Shown: positions 1 through 4,438, numbered from the stretch's first letter. The stretch: 5,839 nt of DNA from Candidatus Pelagibacter sp. TMED197 (GCA_002169755.1 NHIU01000015.1:5246-11084), one strand, 5' to 3'. Notes: a model not told the origin generated them from the sequence alone. Translations and numbers: made by a program.

Positions 1-43
1 TAAACCATTGATATTATTGGATAAAAAATATTTTATTACAATG

Positions 44-72
44 TTCACTTGGCAAATGTTTACTTGTATAAT
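44..72 (+). promoter_or_regulatory. Sigma70-type promoter of the early/accessory operon
   Basis: The hexamer TTCACT at 44-49 is followed by a 17-base spacer and a perfect TATAAT at 67-72, so transcription should start near 79. It would be read by host RNA polymerase, as expected for early genes of a T7-like phage. It stands 65 bases upstream of the first gene with a good ribosome-binding site (137) and is the only clear promoter upstream of the small-gene cluster. In A+T-rich DNA such matches arise by chance, but the spacing and the exact -10 support it. Confidence 0.6.
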
Positions 73-79
73 AGAGATA

Positions 80-98
80 CTGTCATTTTATAAGACAG
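80..98 (+). repeat. Inverted repeat at the predicted transcription start (operator-like or 5' hairpin)
   Basis: CTGTC at 80-84 and GACAG at 94-98 are perfect inverted copies around a 9-base loop. The repeat begins within a base or two of the transcription start predicted for the 44-72 promoter. It could be a repressor operator or a hairpin at the 5' end of the transcript. Five base pairs is short, so chance is possible. Confidence 0.3.
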
Positions 99-123
99 CA
101 TTTCACAAAACAATAAACATTTT

Positions 124-129
124 AGAGGA
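124..129 (+). promoter_or_regulatory. Ribosome-binding site deciding the start of the first gene
   Basis: AGAGGA lies 7 bases before the ATG at 137. The same frame is open back to an ATG at 8, but that would place the promoter inside the coding region and has no Shine-Dalgarno sequence in the bases shown. The ATG at 137 is therefore preferred. Confidence 0.6.
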
Positions 130-136
130 CATATAT

Positions 137-400
137 ATGAGTAGTAAATTCTTTTTGAAAAAATCTTGGGTAACAGTTAATGTATGTGTAGAAGATTATT
201 ACAATTCAGGCAGTACATTAGAAGATGTAAAAAAGAATTTGAACTGGAGTAATTATTCAAACATAATTGAAAGAGAAGCTAAAGTTAATAGACATACTGT
301 TGAGGAAATTGATGAAGAAACATACAAAAATAAAATTGAGAAATCCAATAGCACACCTATTACAAAGAAAAAAGTTTCACTTGAAGATTGTACCGAATAA
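137..400 (+). CDS. Hypothetical early phage protein (87 aa)
   Basis: I do not recognise this protein. It is 87 residues, with a basic start (MSSKFFLKKSW), a short segment of alternating hydrophobic residues (VTVNVCVEDYY, about residues 12-22) that looks like a beta strand, and then a charged, Lys/Glu-rich and probably helical C-terminal half. There is no signal peptide or membrane span. The start rests on AGAGGA 7 bases upstream. As the first gene behind a strong host-type promoter it sits where T7-like phages keep small host-takeover proteins, but nothing in the sequence shows that function. An overlapping frame continues past its stop to 455 (see findings). Confidence 0.6.
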   Translation: MSSKFFLKKSWVTVNVCVEDYYNSGSTLEDVKKNLNWSNYSNIIEREAKVNRHTVEEIDEETYKNKIEKSNSTPITKKKVSLEDCTE

Positions 401-441
401 GAAAAAGAAACTCATAGATAAATTGTTTGATAAAATGAAAC

Positions 442-816
442 ATGATATTGAATAGAGATACTCCTCAAGGTATTAACACAAGTCAAGGTGAAGGTTCAGC
501 TATAACTCCATGCGTACTTATGTACAGATGTGTTATAGTTAGAGCAATCATGGATGCACTTGATGTTGATATTCATGCATGGGGAAACGCAAGAGATAAT
601 ATAATTAAAGACGCAAGAGATTGGTTTGATATTAAAGACCATCATTTTTGTTTGATTTGTGACTATGCAAATTTAGAACCTTCATTCATAGTAAAAAAAT
701 ATAATCAACTTAGAGAAGCTAACGCAAAGAAATTATTTAGAGGTAAGAATTTAAATAAGTTTCTTACGCATTACATTTGTAGTTTTCATGAAGACCCAAC
801 AATGAGAAATAATTAG
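442..816 (+). CDS. Small conserved-looking phage protein with an RDARDWF...CDYANLEP motif (124 aa)
   Basis: The function is unknown. The centre (residues 58-86) reads ARDWF, then FCLICDYANLEP, then FIVKKY. From memory this resembles a small protein widespread in phages and prophages of alphaproteobacteria, with the pattern A-R-x-W-(L/F)...D-F-x-x-V-C-x-L-A-G-L-D-P-x-x-V-R; I cannot name a Pfam family. It is soluble, with four Cys (24, 30, 70, 73) that do not form a convincing zinc site. ATG 442 has no visible Shine-Dalgarno sequence. The frame opens only at 439, so the alternatives are TTG 448 or an internal ATG. The stop is one base before the next ATG, which places it in the same operon. 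Confidence 0.7.
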   Translation: MILNRDTPQGINTSQGEGSAITPCVLMYRCVIVRAIMDALDVDIHAWGNARDNIIKDARDWFDIKDHHFCLICDYANLEPSFIVKKYNQLREANAKKLFRGKNLNKFLTHYICSFHEDPTMRNN

Positions 817-817
817 T

Positions 818-1198
818 ATGGCTAAGAATACAAAGTTTGATTTAGACTTAGAGTATGGACAGATACGAGAAAAAAGAATAGAGAACTTACTTAAAGGTGG
901 TAAGATAGAAATCAAAACTGAGAGGAGTTGGTGGAGAAAGACTGGCAACATTGCTATTGAATATGAATATAGAGATAAACCAAGTGGGATATTTAAAACA
1001 GAATCTAAATGGTGGTTTCATGTATTAGAATTAGATAACAATGAACATTGTATGTTAGTATTTAGAGTATCAAGATTAAAAAAGATTGTTAATAAATATA
1101 AGAAGACACACACAAAAAACATAGGAGATTACAGAGCAAGTAAATGCGTTGTAATTCCTCTTAAAGAATTGTTTAGTGAAGGATGTTATAAGCTATGA
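818..1198 (+). CDS. PD-(D/E)XK nuclease-like phage protein (126 aa)
   Basis: Residues 29-33 (KIEIK) form a beta-strand ExK signature, with E31 and K33 as likely metal and catalytic residues. Acidic residues in the first helix (D10, E12, E18) could supply the remaining ligand. TGNIAIEYE (42-50), KPSGI (54-58) and the Trp pair at 65-66 match a pattern I recall from phage proteins of the PD-(D/E)XK superfamily: E-x-K-x-D...TGN(I/V)xxE...G-K-x-S-G-I...A-x-x-W. The usual Asp just before ExK is not obvious (Gly-Lys here), so activity is uncertain. In a T7-like phage it could replace the gene 3 endonuclease for host-DNA breakdown or branch resolution, since no gp3-like gene lies between ssb and primase. 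It starts one base after the previous stop and overlaps the next gene at ATGA. Confidence 0.65.
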   Translation: MAKNTKFDLDLEYGQIREKRIENLLKGGKIEIKTERSWWRKTGNIAIEYEYRDKPSGIFKTESKWWFHVLELDNNEHCMLVFRVSRLKKIVNKYKKTHTKNIGDYRASKCVVIPLKELFSEGCYKL

Positions 1199-1335
1199 TG
1201 ATATTTAAAAAAGTAATTTTATTTTTAATGTTAATAAGTATAACAGTAATACTATTAACTGGTTGTTCATCTAATAAAAAACCAAAAAATATTCCATTAA
1301 GTATTGTTAAGAAAGTTATAACTGGATTAGATTAA
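1195..1335 (+). CDS. Very small lipoprotein (46 aa)
   Basis: This short ORF has a textbook bacterial lipoprotein signal: basic n-region (MMIFKK), a hydrophobic stretch (residues 7-21) and lipobox L21-T22-G23-C24. Cleavage before Cys24 would leave a lipidated 23-residue tail (CSSNKKPKNIPLSIVKKVITGLD without signal). Ser at +2 predicts outer-membrane sorting in a Gram-negative host. ATG 1195 overlaps the preceding TGA, with GAAGGA at 1178-1183; ATG 1198 is an in-frame alternative. The stop overlaps the next ATG (TAATG). Possible roles known for tiny phage lipoproteins are superinfection exclusion (as T5 Llp) or Rz1-type spanin. No Rz-like partner encloses it, which argues against a classical spanin. 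Confidence 0.65.
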   Translation: MMIFKKVILFLMLISITVILLTGCSSNKKPKNIPLSIVKKVITGLD

Positions 1336-1427
1336 TGTTTAGTATATACGAAAAGATAATTGGTTATTGTTTATTATTTTATATGGGTTACATATTATTT
1401 CATATGATAGTAGGTACTTTTAAATAG
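1335..1427 (+). CDS. Small single-span membrane protein (30 aa)
   Basis: A 30-codon ORF whose residues 8-27 form one hydrophobic segment (IIGYCLLFYMGYILFHMIVG), after a polar start (MFSIYEK) and before a Lys terminus. Its ATG shares a base with the lipoprotein stop, and its own stop is two bases before the next start, so it exactly fills the gap between two well-supported genes. That position, together with the neighbouring membrane-anchored lipoprotein, is the main argument that it is real. There is no strong Shine-Dalgarno sequence, so translation would depend on coupling. It could act at the envelope with the lipoprotein (exclusion, lysis accessory), but the function is unknown and the ORF may be fortuitous. 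Confidence 0.45.
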   Translation: MFSIYEKIIGYCLLFYMGYILFHMIVGTFK

Positions 1428-1429
1428 TT

Positions 1430-1876
1430 ATGAATAAAAGAGAAGACTTAGAAGAAGCTATAAGGTTATACAAAGACCAGTATATATGGCAACATATGAC
1501 TAACAAAGAACTAGCTGATTATATAATACCAAGTATAGCATTAGACCAGTATCATTTATTTAAATATGAAACTACTGGTGTTGCTTATGCATTTACTAAC
1601 TGGGCTTTTCTTAGTGATGAAGCTGAAAAAAGATTTAAGAAGACAGGAATTGTAGAAAGATTTGATTGGGATAGTGGTAAAAATGTATGGCATATTGATA
1701 CAATTAATACTCATAAAGGAAAGATAAAAGATATTTATAAGTGGACTGCATATAATTTTTTAAAGATATTACCTGAAGATACTAAAGTTAATTGGATAAG
1801 ATTAACTAAATCAGGTGATGCAATTAAAAGATTAAACAAGATGACAATAAAACAAGGGGTGCGAAAATTTAAATGA
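1430..1876 (+). CDS. HlyC/CyaC-family toxin-activating lysine acyltransferase-like protein (148 aa)
   Basis: The protein aligns by eye with E. coli HlyC along most of its length. Shared blocks are I-P-S-I-A-L-D-Q-Y (33-41; HlyC LPAIRANQY), GVAYAF then WAFLS and E64-A-E66 (50-66; HlyC PVAYCSWANLSLENE), DWDSG (79-83; HlyC DWTSG) and W87-H-I-D90 (HlyC WFID). H22 and D90 fall where HlyC has its catalytic His23 and Asp92. HlyC-type enzymes have a GNAT-like fold and move a fatty acyl group from acyl-ACP to internal lysines of RTX toxins. No RTX toxin is visible here, so the substrate must be something else. The next gene, for a Lys-rich coiled coil, is coupled at ATGA. The start is 2 bases after the previous stop with a weak ribosome-binding site. 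Family assignment is fairly sure; activity is inferred. Confidence 0.8.
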   Translation: MNKREDLEEAIRLYKDQYIWQHMTNKELADYIIPSIALDQYHLFKYETTGVAYAFTNWAFLSDEAEKRFKKTGIVERFDWDSGKNVWHIDTINTHKGKIKDIYKWTAYNFLKILPEDTKVNWIRLTKSGDAIKRLNKMTIKQGVRKFK

Positions 1877-2166
1877 GTGATAAAGATTTACTTAGAGAAT
1901 ATAAAAATACAATAACAGATTTAACTAAAGATAAGAAAGAGTTAACTGATACTATAGAAGAAAAAGATTCTCGAATTAAAAAAATTTTGATACAGCTTGA
2001 ACAAGCTAATCAGGATGTGCAATCAACAGGTAAAAAGATTGCAGAACTTGAGAAGAAACTCAACAAAAAACAAACAATCAAAAGAGTAATAGATGAAAAG
2101 ATAACCGAAGTACTTGAAAACATTGAAGAAAATAAAGACTCTGAAAGTGTTGACAAGGATGAGTAA
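1873..2166 (+). CDS. Coiled-coil protein with acidic tail (97 aa)
   Basis: No family is recognised. Residues 5-70 have hydrophobic residues at heptad-like spacing between Lys, Glu, Asp and Gln (LLREYKN, LTKDKKELTDTIEEK, IAELEKKLNKK), as in an extended alpha-helical coiled coil. The C-terminus (about 82-97) is acidic. No membrane span or signal is present. The ATG overlaps the stop of the acyltransferase-like gene (ATGA); AAGGGG at 1854-1859 is 13 bases upstream, rather far, so coupling is likely. The tight pairing makes it a candidate partner or substrate of that enzyme, which is speculation. Its last codons contain the -35 element of the ssb promoter. Confidence 0.65.
   Translation: MSDKDLLREYKNTITDLTKDKKELTDTIEEKDSRIKKILIQLEQANQDVQSTGKKIAELEKKLNKKQTIKRVIDEKITEVLENIEENKDSESVDKDE
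2145..2156 (+). repeat. 12-mer AAGTGTTGACAA, copy 1 (upstream of ssb)
   Basis: Exact copy of the 12-mer at 2661-2672. It encodes Ser-Val-Asp near the end of the coiled-coil gene and holds the consensus -35 TTGACA of the ssb promoter. Confidence 0.5.
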
Positions 2167-2179
2167 TTTATGTTATACA
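2150..2179 (+). promoter_or_regulatory. Sigma70-type promoter of ssb (extended -10)
   Basis: A perfect -35 TTGACA (2150-2155) is followed after 18 bases by TATACA (2174-2179), preceded by TG plus one base (TG at 2171-2172), the extended -10 element. Transcription would start near 2186, giving a leader of about 45 bases that includes the ssb ribosome-binding site. The -35 lies inside the last codons of the coiled-coil gene. This gives ssb its own expression, separate from the upstream cluster. Confidence 0.55.
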
Positions 2180-2229
2180 TTCATTATGAAAAATGATAAA
2201 TTAATAATAAACAATAAAGGAATAAACAT

Positions 2230-2688
2230 ATGGCGATAATTGAAGGCACAGCTTATTGGGCTTCTCTGACACGACCAAACGAAAAGTTTGAACCTATGTG
2301 GAGAATTGATTTAGCAGTTGATTCTAAAGACGCAGAGGACTTTAAAGGTCAAGGAATTTCACTAGCAGAAACAACTGTTGATGAGAAAACTATATCTAAT
2401 ATAGTTAGATTTAAAAGAAAAGTTACTAAAGCTAATGGCGATAAAAATACGCAACCACAATTAGTGGATGCAGATAAGAAACCATTAGATAAAATAGTCG
2501 GTAATGGTAGCAGAGTTAAGGTGATGTATAAACCTTACGAATGGAACTTCAAAGGTAAGAAGGGTGTAGGGTTAGACTTACAAGCTGTCCAAGTACTAGA
2601 CTTAATAGAGTATACACCTAAAGAGGACTTTACTGTTGAAGCAGGAAATACTTCTAATGGAAGTGTTGACAACATAAAGGAATTTTAG
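2230..2688 (+). CDS. 2.5: Single-stranded-DNA-binding protein, T7 gp2.5-like (152 aa)
   Basis: This is a phage replication SSB: it coats single-stranded DNA and coordinates polymerase and primase-helicase at the fork. The N-terminus (IEGTAYWASLTRPNEKFEPMWRI split over residues 4-26) matches the opening strands of the OB fold in T7-like SSBs of marine phages. A central IVRFKRKVTKANGD segment and GSRVKVMYKPYEW (about 97-109) continue it. The C-terminal 25 residues are polar and end SVDNIKEF, the acidic tail with terminal Phe that in T7 gp2.5 contacts the polymerase. At 152 aa it is much shorter than T7 gp2.5 (about 230). The start has AAAGGA (2216-2221) 8 bases upstream. It has its own promoter, and a terminator follows closely, so it is probably also made as a single-gene transcript. 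Confidence 0.85.
   Translation: MAIIEGTAYWASLTRPNEKFEPMWRIDLAVDSKDAEDFKGQGISLAETTVDEKTISNIVRFKRKVTKANGDKNTQPQLVDADKKPLDKIVGNGSRVKVMYKPYEWNFKGKKGVGLDLQAVQVLDLIEYTPKEDFTVEAGNTSNGSVDNIKEF
2661..2672 (+). repeat. 12-mer AAGTGTTGACAA, copy 2 (3' end of ssb)
   Basis: Exact copy of the 12-mer at 2145-2156. It again encodes Ser-Val-Asp near a gene's end and again carries a -35 TTGACA, here of the promoter facing the intergenic structured region. Confidence 0.5.
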
Positions 2689-2694
2689 TATAGT
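2666..2694 (+). promoter_or_regulatory. Sigma70-type promoter at the 3' end of ssb
   Basis: TTGACA (2666-2671, perfect), a 17-base spacer and TATAGT (2689-2694, five of six) form the best-matched promoter in the window. Predicted start is 2700-2702, at the foot of the first intergenic hairpin and about 70 bases before the intrinsic terminator. Its immediate product would thus be a short structured RNA. With read-through it would also feed the primase-helicase and polymerase genes. Confidence 0.6.
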
Positions 2695-2697
2695 CAA

Positions 2698-2727
2698 GCA
2701 GTCATAAAAAATATGGCTGTCATTTTT
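2698..2727 (+). terminator. First hairpin plus T-run downstream of ssb (weak terminator or 5' hairpin of a small RNA)
   Basis: 2698-2706 pairs with 2712-2720 (nine pairs, two of them G.U) around an AAAAA loop, and CATTTTT follows. For transcripts coming out of ssb it may act as a weak intrinsic terminator, the first of a tandem pair. For transcripts starting at about 2700-2701 the pairing from 2700 to 2718 would form a hairpin at the very 5' end. Confidence 0.4.
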
Positions 2728-2773
2728 CTACTCCTAGGAGGGTCGGCTTGTAGTTGGTCGGCTCTCCTTTTTT
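2701..2773 (+). ncRNA. Candidate phage small RNA (about 73 nt)
   Basis: The start is set by the TTGACA-N17-TATAGT promoter at 2666-2694 and the end by the intrinsic terminator. The predicted RNA has a 5' hairpin (about 2700-2718), an unpaired linker of about 17 nt with UUUUU and CUACUCCU (2723-2735), and a 13-bp terminator hairpin with a U-tail. CUCCU at 2731-2735 is complementary to Shine-Dalgarno sequences. It cannot fold back on the adjoining AGGAG because no loop would remain, so it could serve as a seed. The region is markedly richer in G+C than its surroundings and has no ORF. It may instead be only a terminator pair or attenuator between ssb and primase. No known RNA family is recognised. 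Confidence 0.4.
2736..2773 (+). terminator. Strong rho-independent terminator
   Basis: 2736-2748 pairs with 2756-2768 without a mismatch: nine Watson-Crick and four G.U pairs, loop TGTAGTT. A run of six T ends at 2773. The inner arms are two direct copies of GGTCGGCT (2741-2748 and 2756-2763) that pair with each other through G.U wobbles. The hairpin therefore forms only in + strand RNA, since the complementary RNA would have A.C mismatches. It ends ssb transcripts ahead of the primase gene, which must rely on read-through. Confidence 0.8.
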
Positions 2774-2794
2774 ATGTGAAAGGAATTTAAATTA

Positions 2795-4438
2795 ATGAGG
2801 GTGCAAATGAATGAACAAAATAAAAATGGCTTTGTAAAGTATCACTTACCTTGTCCATTATGTAGTAGTAGTGATGCAGTTTCTGTTAATGCTGACAACT
2901 CAGCTTACTGTTTCTCATGTCAAGAATACATAAGAGATTATAATTTAGAACAAGAACCTACAATAGTTAACAGAGAACATGAGAAGAAAGATTTTGTAGG
3001 ACAATCAGACTTTGCTGAAATCATAGATAGAAATATAAAAGCAGAAACTTGTAAGAAGTTTGGAGTGACTGTTAAGATTGATAGTGTAGGTAATATAACT
3101 AATCATTACTATCCTTATCATGATAAACAAGGTGCAAAGATAGGAACTAAAACTAGGTTTACAAAGTTAAAAGAATTTAGTATTCAAGGTAATACAAAAC
3201 ATTCTGGATTATTTGGTGAACATCTATTTAGTAAAAATAAATATTGTATAATAACTGAAGGAGAATTAGATTGTCTATCAGCTTATCAAATGTTTAAGAC
3301 AGATAAGTATGAGACACCAGTAGTTAGTATTAAGAATGGAATTACTTCAGCAGTTAAAGATGTTAAGAATAGTTTAGATTGGTTAGAACAATTTGATAAT
3401 GTCATTGTAAATTTTGACAATGATGAACAAGGTAAAGAAGGAGCATTAAAGGTAGCTGAATTATTTAGCCCAGGGAAATGTAAGATAATGCATTTACCAG
3501 AAGAATATAAAGATGCTTCAGATTGTTTAAGTAAAAATAAAATACAAGCTTATGTAAAAGCTTTTTGGGAAGCAAAAATATTTGCACCAGATGGAATTAT
3601 AAATGCTAATAGTTTATTTGATGAGATAACAAAACCAACTATTAAATCATTTGTACAATATCCATTTGAAGAATTAAATAAAATAACTTATGGTATCAGA
3701 CCATCTGAATTAGTTACATTTACTGCAGGTAGTGGCTTAGGTAAAACTCAAGTCATGAGAGAGATAGTACATCATATAATTAAATCAACACAAGATAATA
3801 TTGGATTGTTAATGTTAGAAGAAACACCAGTAATAACTTCAAAAGGTTTGATGAGTATAGAAGCAAATCAAAGATTACATTTACCTGATGTACATTTAAG
3901 TAAAGAAGAAATGAAAACTTATTTTGATAAGACAGTAGGTACTGGTAGAGTATTTATGTTTGACCATTTTGGTTCTAACTCTATTGATAATATAGTATCA
4001 AGAGTTAGGTTCTTAGCTAAAGGTTTAGACTGTAAGTATATTGTTATAGACCATGTTAGTATTATTGTATCAGACCAAAGTCATGGTGATGAGAGAAGAG
4101 CATTAGATGAAATCATGACTAGACTTAGAACTCTTGTTCAAGAGACTGGTGTTGCTATGATGGTTGTGTCTCATTTGAGAAGACCAGATGGCAAAGGACA
4201 TGAAGAGGGAGCAGCAACATCACTATCACAATTAAGAGGTTCAGCAAGTATAGGACAACTAAGTGATATTGTAATAGGTCTTGAAAGGGATGCACAAAAT
4301 GATGACCCAGAAATTAGAAGTACTACTAGAGTTAGAGTATTAAAGAATAGATTTTCTGGATTGACTGGACCATGTAGTAATCTAAGATACAACAATGATA
4401 CTGGAAGATTAGTTGAGGTACAGGCAAGTGACTTTTAA
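2795..4438 (+). CDS. 4: Fused DNA primase-helicase, T7 gp4-like (547 aa)
   Basis: The protein unwinds DNA at the phage fork and lays RNA primers for the polymerase. The zinc-binding domain has C20, C23, C39 and C42. The TOPRIM primase core has EGELD (E155, E157) and FDND (D208, D210), with T7 equivalents E157, D207 and D209. The RecA-like helicase has Walker A GSGLGKT (K317; T7 K318), MLEE (E342/E343), Walker B VIDHV (D419), H3 VSHLRRP (H460), LRGSASIGQLSD and RVLKNRFSG with the Arg finger. All motifs are intact, and the length is close to T7 gp4A (566). The C-terminus ends ASDF, a reduced form of the acidic-Phe tail. ATG 2795 has AAAGGA (2779-2784) 10 bases upstream; ATG 2807, with GAGGG at 2797-2801, is an equally good start and gives a T7-like distance to the zinc site. 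No Met lies between the zinc domain and TOPRIM, so no gp4B-like short form is evident. Confidence 0.95.
   Translation: MRVQMNEQNKNGFVKYHLPCPLCSSSDAVSVNADNSAYCFSCQEYIRDYNLEQEPTIVNREHEKKDFVGQSDFAEIIDRNIKAETCKKFGVTVKIDSVGNITNHYYPYHDKQGAKIGTKTRFTKLKEFSIQGNTKHSGLFGEHLFSKNKYCIITEGELDCLSAYQMFKTDKYETPVVSIKNGITSAVKDVKNSLDWLEQFDNVIVNFDNDEQGKEGALKVAELFSPGKCKIMHLPEEYKDASDCLSKNKIQAYVKAFWEAKIFAPDGIINANSLFDEITKPTIKSFVQYPFEELNKITYGIRPSELVTFTAGSGLGKTQVMREIVHHIIKSTQDNIGLLMLEETPVITSKGLMSIEANQRLHLPDVHLSKEEMKTYFDKTVGTGRVFMFDHFGSNSIDNIVSRVRFLAKGLDCKYIVIDHVSIIVSDQSHGDERRALDEIMTRLRTLVQETGVAMMVVSHLRRPDGKGHEEGAATSLSQLRGSASIGQLSDIVIGLERDAQNDDPEIRSTTRVRVLKNRFSGLTGPCSNLRYNNDTGRLVEVQASDF
4415..4419 (+). promoter_or_regulatory. 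Ribosome-binding site for the GTG start of DNA polymerase
   Basis: GAGGT lies 8 bases before GTG 4428, within the last codons of the primase-helicase gene. A stop at 4410-4412 closes the polymerase frame upstream, and no ATG occurs before the exonuclease I motif, so the GTG is the start best supported. Confidence 0.65.

Noticed and set aside
8..136. Upstream extension of the first gene to ATG 8
   Set aside because: It would cover the promoter and its start point, and the ATG at 137 has a proper Shine-Dalgarno sequence.
267..455. 62-codon ORF in another frame over the first gene
   Set aside because: Very Lys-rich translation typical of out-of-frame A-rich DNA, no ribosome-binding site, overlaps a better-supported gene. 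Only its tail beyond 400 is kept as a low-interest finding.
70..462. 12-mer AATAGAGATACT at 70-81 and again at 451-462
   Set aside because: A few exact 12-mer repeats are expected in A+T-rich DNA of this length, and the two sites have no common placement.
751..951. Minus-strand ORFs at 751-951, 4171-4395, 4332-4523 and 5648-5830
   Set aside because: All lie opposite well-supported genes; translations are hydrophobic or low in complexity, as expected for shadows of real genes.
2159..2239. 26-codon ORF starting ATG 2159, overlapping the coiled-coil stop and the ssb start
   Set aside because: No usable ribosome-binding site, no recognisable feature, and it lies across the ssb promoter and leader. 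Its existence is likely chance.
2698..2773. tRNA or CRISPR repeat in the G+C-rich intergenic stretch
   Set aside because: No cloverleaf or T-loop sequence fits, and the GGTCGGCT pair is only two copies at 15-base spacing.
3414..3442. TTGACA at 3414-3419 inside primase-helicase as a further promoter
   Set aside because: No -10-like hexamer at 16-18 bases downstream. The TTGACA comes from the Phe-Asp-Asn codons of the catalytic FDND motif.
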